From NCBI GenBank assembly GCA_000711775.1, contig ARYC01017590.1:92660-156659 (forward strand): a stretch of DNA of 64,000 nt, written 5' to 3'. The position numbers were made by a program, and so were the translations under genes. Positions 1-12,620 of this stretch are shown one piece after another. Under the pieces are notes generated by a model. The model searched no databases. It was not told where the DNA came from and saw nothing but the letters and a program-made list of their open reading frames with translations. Each line of letters starts with the position of its first letter. Positions within the stretch are counted from its first letter, which is position 1. The stretch is from Oxytricha trifallax (lineage: Eukaryota; Ciliophora; Spirotrichea; Sporadotrichida; Oxytrichidae).

Positions 1-1
1 A

Positions 2-3000
2 TAAATTAGGAGATAAATTGAACAATAGCACAAAGTTTTAAGAGTAAGAGCTATTATGCATAAGTGGATGAGAGCTCTGGGGAATGAAGCAAAAATTAAG
101 GTTATGTGGAGAAATAAAAATTCACTATAAAAGAGCAAAGTATATGGAGTGTTTAAGCATCAATATGCTATTAAGCGATTCTAGTTTTTGAAATTAAATG
201 TCAAAGCTTAAAACTATTGAATTTTATAAATTTATTTGAAAATATTTCTGTAAAAAAAATTCGGAATTTTTCAATAAAATATCAGTAGATCGCTTGGGAT
301 GCATTATACAATTATGCACAGATATAAAAGAAACTTCGTAATAACTAATCAACTCTCTTGTAAACCCTAAATACTTTTAAAAAATGTATGCAAAATTTGA
401 GAGGATCACATATAAAATTCAAAATGCTTTGAAAATAAAAATATATTGATACTTATTAAAATTTGTTCAATTAAATAACACAAATATTTATCAAATTCCA
501 AAATAGGAATAATTCTTAATTTTTATGAATCCTTAATTTTATCTAAATATTCTTAAAGGTTTATAGAAAGATGTAAACCACACTCTCAAAGTCTTTCATG
601 GGTCTCCGCTATCAAACCCTCATAACCAAGAATCAAAGAGTTTATCAAGATAAGCAAATAAGAATGCTAGCGATTAAATCCTTTAATGGATGGAAGTATC
701 AAAGTATACTCGATAAGACTTTCAGACAATATACTGCATTGAAGCATAAGAAAGATTTGAGTCAGTACTTCTGTGACTGGTTTAATCTAAATTTAGGGGT
801 TAAATTAATTAAATAATTGTCTTAACTTATTATCTCATTTTAAGCTTCAGAGATTAAAAGTAAAGAAATATACCACATAATCTATACAAGTTATAAAGTA
901 CACAAAGAAACATTTTGAGCGATGTGGTATTAAAGAAAGATAGAAAAGAGAAATTAGATTTCTTTTGTTTGTGGAAGAAACAAGCTTATAGAGAAAGATT
1001 CTTGGACTTAATCCAAGTCAATTTTACTTTCCCTCATTAAAGATACATCGCAGACAGATGCTTTACTAACTGGAGGAAGTATGCTAGAAGAAAAAAAATA
1101 AACTTTAGATTTAAGTAACTTTGTAGTGAAAGAAAGTTCTTAAATCTTAATTAGTTTATAATTTATTATGCCTAGTTAAACAGGTAGAAATCATAACTTA
1201 TTGAGGAAACCTAAAACATGTCTAGTAGCCTACTAGCTAGAAGAGTACTTAGAGAATGGTTTGAAGCCTCACAGTAAAACATGCCAGCTAGAATCTTAGA
1301 GATGAGACTTTCTAATGCAGTAAACAGACTTCTGAAAGTCAAAGCTTTCTACTTAATCAATGTGCAAGGATTCAGGAATGAGTATATCAATGAAAATTTA
1401 GAAGAAATTACCACGAAAAGAGACACTGATCTTAGAAGGGACTACTTTAATGAGTGGAGAAGATAGTTCGCTATTAATTAACTTCAAAAAGTTGTTGAAA
1501 TTAAGAATTAGAGAAGAACGATGAAGTAATGCTTAATAGCTTTAAAAGATAGCTGTATTTAAAAAGCAAGTGCAAGAAACCAACATGAAAACGTTTAAAG
1601 TTTTGTTAGAACTTTGACAGTCGCATCCTAAGTTAACCTTGTCAAAACTTTTGCAGCTTGTGGAATAAAACAGAATAAGGAAACTTTACTGAAGTTTTAC
1701 TTTAATAAACTTAAAAATGGAACTGATTGCTTGAGAAACATAAATCAACTAAAAGAGAAATCAGAGCAATATTTAAAAATTCAGTGTTTTACTTGTTTAT
1801 ATATATTTCAGATACAAGACTTATATGAAATACTTCTACCACATGCTTTAGACTTTTTACATTAACCATGAAGATAGAGCCTACGATCACTAAGGCTAAT
1901 AGGTATGGCAAGAAAAAACCAAAAAGAAGGTTTTACATGCCTTAGCAGTGAATACCCTTAAACAAAGAAAATATCATAATGCAGATTTGTACTTTCACTC
2001 AAAATTGGTGCAAGAAGCCTTCGAATCATTGAAGTACAATCTTAGCTATACCAAGCAGAAATCATAACTTAACACTAGAATGATGTATTTCCTGAAGAAA
2101 AAATGCATTCACATCTTCAAAGTTGCCTTTACTCAATGGAGAGTTAAGTTTGAAAATAGATAATATGGTAAGTAGGCAGTCTGCGAGTACAACACCTTTA
2201 GAGATACAAAGCTGAAAAGAATGGCTTTTGATTATTTTGCAGCCATTATTCAATAGAGACTGTAGATCAAAGATATGGTATCCAAGGCTTAAAATTACTT
2301 TATCAAGAAGAATTACCTAAAACTTGCACACAAGTGCTTCTATGCCCTAAAGGAACATGCAGTTATTCAGTAAGTATTTCCCTTTTAGGTTAATTTTTTA
2401 TAGTAAGCACAAAAATGAACAATTCTAAGATAGAGAACTTATGGCTTTAAAGCTCTACGCTTTCAATTTAATGACTTCACATCTTCATGCTTGGAGAAAA
2501 GAGGTGAGAGTCAATCGTAATAGACAAAAGAGATCCAAAATGTACTCAATGTTTTCTGCTTGGAAATTCTACACCAAGGAAAGAGTACTGCTTAAGAAGT
2601 ACCTTTAAGAGTGTAATATGGGCGGTGTAGCTTTGTAAGGATATCAATCTGGAGTATCATCAAATATCACTCAAAAGAAGGCAGTTGATCCTAATTTAAT
2701 GTCCACCCAAGAGATGAGAGAGAACGTAGCTAGATTCAGCAATTTACAAAGCGACTTCTGTGACGGTATGAGTTAGGGCACACCCTTTGTGACATCGACA
2801 GAGAGAAAGATTCTAGGTCTAAACCCAAATATAATTAACTCTGCAAGTCCGAATAACTATGGCAACAGAAGCAGTAGTGCAAATAATAGAATCAGTGTAG
2901 GGTCTAATATCAATCAACATCCATTCAATAGCAACTATAATTCAACTAATTAACCAAGCAAAATTTAGTAAGTTTCTTAAAACAGAGGCTCAAGTGCTCG

Positions 3001-3025
3001 TAGCATTAATAGGAAATATATGTGA
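2..3025 (+). CDS. Sfi1-like repeat protein (5' partial)
   Basis: The protein is built from spaced aromatic/Trp motifs followed by basic residues, for example SFNGWKYQ, FFCLWKKQ, CFTNWRKYARRKK, YFNEWRRQ, AFTQWRVKF, HLHAWRKE and MFSAWKFY. This is the pattern of Sfi1-type centrin-binding repeats of centrosome/basal-body proteins. It reads only with TAA/TAG as Gln. Open pieces start at the window edge (2-217), continue at about 285-434, then from the ATG at 571. A GTAAGT...TAG intron lies near 2371-2403, and a short one near 813-843 is likely. The C-terminal ~130 residues are Asn/Ser-rich and end at TGA 3023-3025. The 5' end lies outside the window. The stretches 218-284 and 435-570 are probably introns or IESs. 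The motif pattern is seen; centrin binding is inferred from the family. Confidence 0.6.
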
Positions 3026-3172
3026 TTTTTCTATATAAAGTAAAATTATCTATGAGTTTTTAATTGAACATTATATATTAGCATTTTTTAAATTAATCAT
3101 TCATATAATACCAAGGATTTTAATTATTTAAATTTTACAAGTAATTTTAAAATCAAATATAATTGAACTTAA

Positions 3173-5025
3173 TCATATAACAGAAGGTGATTAACTTTTC
3201 CCCATCATATTAGCATTGCTTCCTTTATGCGTCTATGTACCACATACTCCATTTCTCTCTAATATTTTCAATTATTCCTTAAGTTTCTTAGTAAGTTTCA
3301 TTGTCTCTTGAAGTACCTGCTTCAACTCTTCTTATCTCTCCTTTTTATTTATACGATTAAGACTGTATGAGGAGACGATTGTGTTCTGAGATATATTTGG
3401 AGGCTTGCCTGGTTAACCTCCTGCCCCACCATGAGAAGCCTGTGTATAATTATTTTTGACAGAATTTTGCATACGTTTCAACTTTCGGTACTCTCGGTAA
3501 AACTCTTTCATAGTGATCTCACGCTTAATTTCTCTCATAGCCACTTCATGTGGTTCGTGATGATCATCGTCATCCTCAGCCAACTGTCTAGTTTGATCCT
3601 CTATGAATTAGAAGAAGTGAATTTTGAGAGAGCCGTCTGGTCCTTTGAAAGCGCTGAAACTCACTGGAACGTTAAGCATTTTAGCTATCTCACAGGCTTC
3701 ACCCATTTTATGCAGACAATCGAATTCCGTCTCACGTTTGCCCTTATCAATAGTCAAAGCTAGAGCACGTTCTTCCTCTTCTTTCTTTTACTTCGCGAGT
3801 TTCAAATAGTGTTTTGTTTTATCTTCTGCGTACACCTTGGTTTCCTGTCCAGACTAATTCTATGAATTTAAAATAAAGTCTAATTGGCATTGGATCTGAG
3901 TTAAGAAGACATTTTATTGGCTGATTCAACTCTATTAAGATTGCTCTTTTGATTATTTTACATTGCTCTTAAATTTTTTGCTCCAGCTACTACAGCAGTA
4001 GTAGGCCTTTTTTTGCTGCCTGTGCCTACATATTGACCATTTGCTCTCGCTCCAATTTCCTCTAATCTATTCCTGTCAACTAGAATTAATTTATATTTAC
4101 AACTACCTTAAAATCTAATAAACCATTTCTTAATATTTAGAGACAACTAAGTTGTTAGCTTGATCTCTGAGAGCGTTCATTTATTCCTCTCTGCGATCTT
4201 TATATTCTCTCCAGCATTTGAGTTTCTTGTAGAAATCTTCCATGGGCAAATATCCAGTTTTATGAGCGTTATGGTCCTTGAATATTGAAAATATTTCATC
4301 CTTCGAAGCATCAAAGCTTATTTTATATAATAATTTATTCATTATAGTAAATGAACCTGTTTTGACAAGTTTTTAATTATATATAGTGTGAAAAATATAT
4401 TTCAAGTAAATAAAGCTAACTTGATTGAAGTTTACTTCTAATTCTTCTTAAGTTATGAATATATGAATTGGTCTGAAGAAATCACAAATAAAATTTTGCA
4501 TAAAAAAATAAAAAACTTTTTAAATCATCCCTTTCTATTTTATTTTCAATGATAAACTTGGAGAACCTGTGATATATTGAATTTTCATTGTTTAATGCAT
4601 TATTTGTAATTTGATTTTGGTTTTGAGAGTTTGAGTTATCATTATTGTCGTTTTTCTCCTCCTCAATAACAATGTTTTATAAAAATGAATTCCAATCATA
4701 TGTAAAACTTTGATAATTAATAAAAAATAACTTCGTTAGAGGCTCCAATTTAGAATTGACTACCCGTGAGAGGTCTCAAGTCAGATGGTCTTGACTTACC
4801 ACTCATTAATCTATTGTTATTGCTGCTTTCTGGTCAAATAAGATTAGTAATCTAAACATATACATTTAAATATGTAACAGGTCTAGATTAATTGCCACCA
4901 GACATTTCCATTCTTTGTTGGTAGGATTGCTCTAATTTCTTCTCAAATTCATCGAATTCATCGCCACTCACATTCTGCACGAATTCATCATCATCTCCTC
5001 CTCTGCTGCTGCTTTCACTTGACAT
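3173..5025 (-). CDS. EF-hand and coiled-coil protein
   Basis: The start ATG (complement 5023-5025) opens a Ser/Asp/Glu-rich N-terminus (MSSESSSRGGDDDEF). Complement ~4320-4200 holds an EF-hand-like stretch, IFSIFKDHNAHKTGYLPMED, with the loop D-H-N-A-H-K-T-G-Y. A basic, Glu/Lys-rich coiled-coil C-terminal half follows, with a Gly-rich patch near 3410 and a stop TGA at 3173-3175. Several AT-rich breaks (around 4870-4830, 4730-4690, 4500-4340, 4120-4090 and 3870-3850) must be introns or IESs. A calcium-binding, possibly ciliary or cytoskeletal role is inference. No precise orthologue is recognised. Confidence 0.55.
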
Positions 5026-5173
5026 TTTTTACTATGAAATTTTTTTTATAAATTCTACAATTTCTTAATATTCATTCCAAATATTGAAACTTATACGAAT
5101 TTAAAGCCATCATATCAATATTAAATTCTTATATTATGTATATATATTTTTAAAGTTTATATATAAATTTGTC

Positions 5174-5671
5174 TCAAACTCCCTGAGCACTATAAATAGC
5201 TTATGACTATTTCTTAGCAGCAACCTTCTCTATGGTTGTACTAGTATTCTATATTTTCATGCTAAATCCCTTGTTATTGCTTTTGTTGTCATCCTCATCG
5301 TCAGAGAAGCCGAATTTATCTCTGAGCACTTTCTTACTCTTACTCTTGTGCTGTTCCTTCTCCTGCGCTTTCTTCATTAATTCCTCATCCTGCTTTTTAT
5401 AGGTTTCAAGTAAATACTCTATTTTCTTGTCGATTTACTCTTCTTTCTTTGTTTTCTTCTTTGATAAACCTAGTAGAGCGCGGGCGTTTTCATGGTAAAA
5501 ATTATAACTTAAAATTTTATGATTAATTGTTATTTTAATTACACTTTTACTTTTAAAGAATCATATATTTCATAATTAAACATACTTTTCATCATCTTGG
5601 AGCATATCCTTGCCAGCTCGCATAAGTGGTGGTAATTTACTATTGCCCATGTAACTCTACTTTGAACCCAT
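5174..5671 (-). CDS. small basic coiled-coil protein
   Basis: The ORF starts at ATG 5671 (complement), preceded in frame by TGA. It encodes MGSKQSYMGNSKLPPLMR..., then after a GTATGT...AAG intron (about 5575-5496) a Lys/Glu-rich helix (LLGLSKKKTKKEEQIDKK), an acidic patch (FGFSDDEDDN) and a short tail ending at TGA 5174-5176. The product is about 130 residues. It lies just downstream of the LRR gene on the same strand, about 14 bp from that gene's likely stop. No function is recognised. Confidence 0.5.
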
Positions 5672-5684
5672 AAAGCTTTGTTAA

Positions 5685-8469
5685 TCACTTGATGTAAGCT
5701 ATTTACTTTTTCTTAAAAAAAAACAACATAAAACATCTATATAACTACTATTAAATAAATTTTCCCAAAGTGCTATCTTTTAGCTTGCTTATCTCCAAGA
5801 ATCTATCTCCATTAACTGCATTTCTACACATACTAAATGTCATTCATATACTAATTATAAAATTAATATTTAAATTTATATATAAAAGTCATCTTGAGAT
5901 AGCCAGGTTTATACTCACTGCCATTATTATGCACAACTATGGGGTTTCTGAGTTAATTTTTGAGGTTTTTGTAGCACATATTAAGGGAAAGTGGGTTTTC
6001 AGAGTCATACTTGATTTCCTAATCATCATTCGTTAAAATGTCTCGGGCTCTCGATTTGAAGTAATCCAGTTTTGCTCTTCCGAAGTCAAAGTTTTCATCT
6101 TCCATATCTAAGTCATCCCCGTCCAGGTCATCTCCCATATCTTCATTAGCTTGTTCATCTATTTCTGATTCTTGTTAAGAATGCTCTTCATGAATGATTC
6201 GAGAGGGACCCCCTACAGCTGGTCCAAATTACTGATTAATATCCTCTGTTATAAAGAATTAGTCGTTTTGTTAAGAATTTGGTTTGGAGTCTGAGAGTCC
6301 CCCGTTGCTACTCCCTATAAAACGCATTTGCTTGTGATTTGGAGGAGTGAAAATTTCTTTGTCTTAATATTCTTAAGTCAGCTCTCTTGGGAAAATTTCC
6401 TTCTCAATGTTGGTGTTCGGTCTTATTTCTGCAATTTGCAAAGCTACTCCTTAATTCATCATTTCAGCGTTTAAGTACTCGCCCTTGATTTCTTTTTGAG
6501 CTTCTCTTGAGAAAAGCTTAATTGGATTAGGATATGGGAAATTTACTAGTTGTTTCTATACCTTCGTCTTCTTAAGATAGCTTTTATGATCAGGCACATC
6601 TTCATTTATTAATGTTGCTGATAAGTTTCTCACAAGATTTTCTTCTAACTGCTAATAGTACTGTTTGCCATTAAGGCCTATCGGATTTCCAGTAATGACA
6701 AGCAATTGCAAACTTTTCATGCCAGTTGCACAGAACATCAAATCTTCCTCATCCTGGACTAAATTGAATCCGAAATCTAGTTCTTATAGAAGTTTAAAGT
6801 CTTCTTTTTAAGCTAAGAAATCATAATGTAGAGCTTGGAAGCGATTTCTACTTAAATTCAGACGCTTTAGTCTTGGCATTTAACCTAAAGCTTTGAAGAG
6901 TACAGCCGGATTCACAATTGTAGAGCTTGAACTGAAACTATTTGAAGATAGATTAAGCTCTTCACAGACTGAAAACTCAAACATATCCTCGGGTAGAGTT
7001 ACCATGGAGTTGCCTTGTAAGTCTAGGACTTTCAACTTCTTTAAGTTGAATATAGTTAAATTTAAATAATTATAGAGGACAATACTTTATAAAATTATAG
7101 ATTTCTGATGCTCGCTGGCGATATATTATTATAAGATAGGTTTAAACTCTCTAGTTTAGGAAAATCCTCAACATTAATAGGTGGAATGCTTTAAATCATG
7201 TTGTACTACAAATTGACTTCACTCAAAGCCTTCAGGTTTTTTAATTACTCCAATCTAACTCTGTTATCGGATAAATCTATGGAATTAAGATTTTAAAAGT
7301 AGCAAAGATCTTCCTCTATGACTTCCACTATTTTTTGTGATGCCAATTTACTTTTAATCGATTCATGAGGCAGTTTAACTCTGCAAGAAAATAGAATTAA
7401 GAAACCATCAAGCAATTTCCCCATTTTCTCTGGTGTTTAATCTTAATTAGCAATTTGCTGCAATCTCTGCTCCTAACTAATAGCTCTCTTTTTCCCGTAT
7501 TTGATACCTCTCTTAGTGTAAACTGGATATATAATTCTGTCTATGGTCGTCTTTTTCATTGGAAAAGCTTGTCTAAGAGTTGCCTGCTTTTTCCTTGTAT
7601 AAACTTTCACATCCTGATAGGGTGACTGTTCGATCAGTAGTTCATTTCCATGAGAATTATGATTAACCTGATTTATTCTTTGCTGACTGTTATTTCTATT
7701 ATTGAATTTGTCCTTTCTGGAGCTAGTAGTTGAATCGAAGAAAGTTTAACCAGTGGGATCGTGATTATGAAGTGGATTATTGTCATGACCCCATGTGGTG
7801 TTTTGATTGTTTATATCGTTTTAATCGTCTGACATAGCTGCTCCAGACTCTAAATTCTCTGATAAAGTCTCTTGGATTCGATTACCAATTTCCATATCTG
7901 GGTCATCTTGGGAGATAAAGTGGCTATTTTATATCTACCCAATCAATATAATTGAGTTTTAAAATTTGTCACAAATTCAAATGCTTATAGTAGCAGACTT
8001 TATAAATTCAATTTTATCTATCAATTTTAATATAACTTATATGTCCTGACTTGGATTTTCCATGAGTGATCTGTCATACAATTGCTAATTAAACAAACTA
8101 GTCTCATCTTTACTGTTTTCTTCAAGATTGAAACCGTTTTAATTATGCTTTGATGAAAACATTTCTGTACTTTAAGCGTTGAACTGACTTACTTGGTGTT
8201 AATCTAAGCTAGCACTGCCGTCTAACATTTAAATCTAACTTTGAAAGTACAGATTATATGTGAATAAGCTATGTTTTTTATTTTTAAAAATTAATCATTC
8301 CTAATTTGTTCTTGGAAAAATCTTATTTATTGTTCGATAAGGAATTATTGCCAGCTCCAAGTGTGGATTTAGGAGTGGGTTAAGTAACGACTGAATCGAA
8401 AGTTTAATGAGTATTTTAGCCTCCCTATTTTTATTTCTAAGCTGTGTTGTTGTGCAGCTATTTATCCAT
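5685..8469 (-). CDS. leucine-rich-repeat protein, XRRA1-like
   Basis: The start is ATG 8469 (MDKQLHNNTAQKQKQGGQ...), followed by a Gln/Asn-rich N-terminus. The centre holds leucine-rich repeats: LNSIDLSDNRVRLEQLKNLK, ALSEVNLQYNMIQSIPPI and PKLESLNLSYNNISPASI. Further repeats follow, including QLLVITGNPIGLNGKQYYQQ. Next comes a conserved FPYPNPIKLFSREAQKEIKG segment and an acidic region (DDLDGDDLDMEDENFDFG). The repeat order and the linker after the LRR block recall XRRA1-type proteins, from memory of the family. Introns/IESs occur near 8290-8230, 8050-7920 and 7090. The last exons run to about 5690, where a TGA lies 14 bp before the next gene's ATG. The exact 3' end is uncertain. Confidence 0.6.
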
Positions 8470-8668
8470 ATTTTATTTATATTTATACTTTCTCTCTCTC
8501 AAACTATTCACTTTAAATTATTATATAAATTATTGATAAAAGTATAGTAAATGTCATATCAAAAATGTGAAATAGTTTGATTTAAAATTAATATCTTTTC
8601 AGCTTTATTTAAAGGAAATTTGAACTATAATTTTAATAAATTAAAGATTTCATTGAAGAATCAAGAAA

Positions 8669-11600
8669 ATGCCAAACATCAAAAGAAATTTCCAGAATAT
8701 TCTTATTAATATAATCATCCCACACATGGTGATGTCATTTATATATACTTATATATTGTAATAAAAATATTCTGCTACTTTTAGGTTTGATTACTTTGAA
8801 CAGTTCCTACACACTGGCGAAGAAGGGCCGTGCAGCAGATTTCTTCCCACCAGGCTCAGGCATGAAATTAAACTCAGACCCTAGCAAGTTTAATTATTAA
8901 TATAGTATAATCAAAATTTAATTAATTGGGAATATTTTCTTAAAGTTAGATGAAGAATTAGGGAAACAGGATCAGTTGGTGTTCCTATACGTGTTCGACT
9001 CCAGTGGAGATAGATCTACGCAGATGAACAATATGATCATGCATCCGCTCCTAGATGAAATGAAACACTACTGCTCCTGGTATGCATTCGACTGCAATCC
9101 ATTATTGGTTTCTTTTCATTGTGTTTTTAATAAAATACATTGAAATGTACTTGAGTAAATGACGAGGATATCAAGGCATCAAAGAGGTTTAATGTCTGTG
9201 AGAATCCAGAGCACACTCCATTTTTCCAGTTAATGAAGCCACCTGAACTTAAACTTAACCCCTATACAAAACAACCCATGAAGATGCTAAAATTTATTAT
9301 ATAACTTTCCTTGTCAATATAATAAAAGGAGTGAATTTTATAAATAATTGATGGAGTCTATACCTTTTAACGAGAGAGAAGTGACTCTATAGAAAGTAAA
9401 GAGTTTTATATTGAGTAATTTACCAGACTATTCAACTAAGATTGAAACAATTGCACAATTAGAAGCATTCGCTGACAATAAAGATTACTTAATTGTCTTA
9501 TTATAAATATATAATTATTCATTAGGAGGTAGATCAATTTATTCCTATTTTGACATCAATAAAGATGACTTAGAAGTTAATAAAGTAATTTTATTCAGCA
9601 ACAAGACAAAGACCCCACCCATTTACAAAGCTCTGACCACTTATTTCAGGGATAGAGTTCGCTTCGCTTTCGTACAAGCAGAGAATAAGGACATCGTAGC
9701 ACTTTACAAAGAAGATGGAATTGGTGAGAAATTCCCATCAATTTTGGTGCTCAAGAGCTTCGATATCGATGCAAATTCCACCATAGACAAAATTGAGAAG
9801 ATTTTGTATAAGAAAAAGGACATTAAGTTTGAGGAGCTCAAGGATTTCTTCAATCAATATGCCAGATACGGAAAGAAAGAGGCCCTAGAGAGTGCCAAGT
9901 AAAGTTCAAGTTCATCATCGTCCAGTGAGGAGGAGTCAGAGACCAAGACAAGTTCAAAGAAAGATAGAAGAGCAAAGAAGCCCTATGCTGAACTCTATGA
10001 TTATAGACAATTTAACAGCAAGATAAAACACTTGAATTAAAAATTAAAAAAAATTAGTATTTATATAAGTAAAAATACATAATAAGATTTTACAAACGAG
10101 ACTTATAGATTAATTAGTCAATAAATAAAAATTTTTAAACAATATAATTCCAAAACTTTAAAATATGAATCTTCATTTAAATACCTTAAATTTACTTTTA
10201 AATATGTTTTAACTTGAATCCAATATTGTAAGATATTTTATAATTTTACATACACTCTACCAATATTATTTATTTAATAAGTTTATTGGAGTAGGAAAAA
10301 GCAGCACTTGTATTTTACATTACTTCTCAAAACGTTACTCAGGATGTCTAATTATTCGATAAAATCTTCGCAGCAGTAAATGGACCACTTAATGTTGGAG
10401 TCTTCTACATCAATCAATCTGCACCAGACTAATACAGAAAATATCTTTCATAAATATACATAATTGCTATAATATTTAATCCTCTAAACTTGCTTTAATA
10501 TTCCCAATTATGCAATACTAAGAAGTCTACAATAAATTAAAGTTAGGTAAGAAATTCCCATAACTTAGATTCTACAAGAACAATCTCTTTGGTGAAGATA
10601 AAAATGCAAAGTCCTTTGAGATTTATATAAAGAAGCTCGCTTAAATCACTGAGGAAATTCATGAAAATATTGATCATGATGTGAAGGAAGTTAGTGAGAA
10701 AATTTTCAATAATTTGGCTGTTAGTAGTGCAGTTGAAGAAAAGAAGAATTTAAAATATTTTAGATATAGAGTTCAATTTATAACCCCACATTTGAGATAG
10801 TTTAATCGATAATATATAATAACTTGATCATGAATTTTAAAGAATGTGATTGTGTATTTCTATAATGATGAGAGAATGTCACTACATTTCAAGGCACTGA
10901 GTGGTGTGAAATATCTTCATGATGATTTCGTATTTATGAGTGTCTTCGACCCTAGTTAAGAGATGCTTCAGCAATTTTAAATTCAATAACTACCTGCAGT
11001 AGCTGGTATCTTATATTGGATAAGATACTAACTGTAATATACTATATAATTTATGAGATAATTAAATTTGATCTTGAAAGCACTTGGTGATGACACTACT
11101 CAAGCAAGATAATTCACCTATGGTGGCCCCATTTCTTACGAGGACATCTTAAAGAACCTCCTCCACCTCGAGGGCAAGGAAGACGACTATCAATAAAAAG
11201 TGAAGCTTCAATCCAAAACCAGAGACAGAAAGTTTGAGGAGATAACCAACCAATATAAATTCCAGTAAAACTGCTTAGATAAGGGCAAAGGCTGCGCCAT
11301 CGCGTTCTTATCAGGGAACAGTCAGCAAGATTATGAAGTAAGAAATCATAAGGAATATCTTGAGACTTTGGAATAACTTGAGAAAGATGCTAAATCCCTG
11401 CCACTGTATTACATGTGGGTCAATGCTTCATGTCATGTAAGTTTCAATATTAATCATTAATTTATCTTTTATAGTCTTATATGTTGGAGAAATTTGAGAT
11501 AACTCCCATGTTTATTCCAACTGTTATCTTTTACTTACCAGAGAAAGATAAACCATTGTTAATAAAAACAAAGATTTAAGGAAAATAAAATTTACAATGT

Positions 11601-12412
11601 TTATTTACTATAAGGAATAGAGTTAATTAGTAAAATTTTAGATTGAAATGTTCTCAATAAAAATAATTACCATATATTATTTCATTAATAATAAAAATTT
11701 ATAAGTTAATAAGAATTTAATTGTCCCTAACAAACTATCTGCTTAATTTGTTTTATTTTGGGATTTTAGATCAGCTCATTTAATTGGAAAGTTTGATAAG
11801 GAAACTATTTAAAAGCATGAATAGAAATTTGTGAATGGAAAGCTAGCTACCTTCCCAATTTAAACAAAAAAATACAATTAAATATATTTTCAATTTTAGA
11901 TTATTTGGCCATGGTTAATTTAATATGAAAAATCAGTCAAATCAATTTCCTAAAAAAATAAATATTTATATTCTTATAATTGATTATAAATAAACATACT
12001 CATTCATACTACTAGTATTTTTCATTTATAATATGCTTGATACAACACCTAATTTATGTGAATTTAAATAATTTTAATAAATATTTAGTGGATATTGAAT
12101 GAAAACCAAGTCAACAGATCTTTAATTCTAAGATCTTGACTGTCCAAATATCTAACTTGCATAAAACTATAAATTTCCGTAAACTCTTCATTTAATTATT
12201 TTAATTACTTTAATTAATTCAAAAAACTTGAGTTAGGACTATAGGAAGAAACAGTGGAAGGAAATTCAGAATTAGACGATGAAATTCTGAAAGAAATCCT
12301 CGAGGAAGAAAAGGAGAGAGAGAAGCAGCTCAAAAAATAAAGAAAAGCTGAATAGGGAGACAAGAAAAAGAAAAAGAAGAAGTCAACAAAAACAAAGAAA
12401 GAAGACTTATGA
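8669..12412 (+). CDS. PDI-family protein with several thioredoxin-like folds
   Basis: The start is ATG 8669, with a hydrophobic N-terminus (NILINIIIPHMVMSFIYTYI) suggesting a signal peptide or anchor. A first thioredoxin-like unit runs LVFLYVFDSS...WYAFDCNDEDIKASKRF without a clear CxxC. Middle units follow (about 9350-10040 and 10290-11030), with Ser/Glu and Lys-rich linkers. Last is a unit GKGCAIAFLSGN...YYMWVNASCH|SYMLEKFEITPMFIPTVIFY. This resembles the C-terminal b-type domain of PDIA6/P5 and has the usual Pro before the last strands. The tail is acidic then poly-Lys (GDKKKKKKKSTKTK), ending at TGA 12410-12412. At least three IESs and one GTAAGT...TAG intron (about 11437-11475) break it. 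An ER-lumen folding role is inferred. A catalytic CxxC was not seen. Confidence 0.55.
8891..8947. other. IES, pointer AAGTT
   Basis: This is a 57 bp AT-rich insert in the PDI-like gene. AAGTT occurs at 8886-8890 and again at 8943-8947. Joining through one copy gives AGC AAG TTA GAT GAA GAA, i.e. SKLDEELGK, in frame. It shows neither GT...AG intron ends nor coding character. Confidence 0.7.
9099..9160. other. IES, pointer AAT
   Basis: AAT at 9096-9098 and 9158-9160 bounds a 62 bp insert. Joining restores FDCNDEDIKASKRF across a thioredoxin-like fold, continuing the reading frame on both sides. Confidence 0.65.
9287..9353. other. IES, pointer GATG
   Basis: GATG at 9283-9286 and 9350-9353 bounds a 67 bp AT-rich insert. 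Joining yields PMKMESIPFNERE in frame within the PDI-like gene. Confidence 0.65.
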
Positions 12413-12620
12413 GCAGAAATAGTATCACACTCTTTAATGATATGATTTTAGATTTTTAACTTAGTAGAATATAAATTGAATTAAGTTTAAAAATTACCAT
12501 ATTCTTAAAATTAATTAAGTAACCCCTTTAAAATTAAAAGGCAACGCACATTAGTTTCAAAGTTTAATTAATAAATTAGTTGATTGATTCATTTATTAAA
12601 GAAAAAGATAAATAATAAAA

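Noticed and set aside
3431..3763. Plus-strand standard-code ORF of 110 codons
   Set aside because: The complementary strand carries a better Gln-code frame with coiled-coil composition and is part of the EF-hand gene; this ORF is its shadow.
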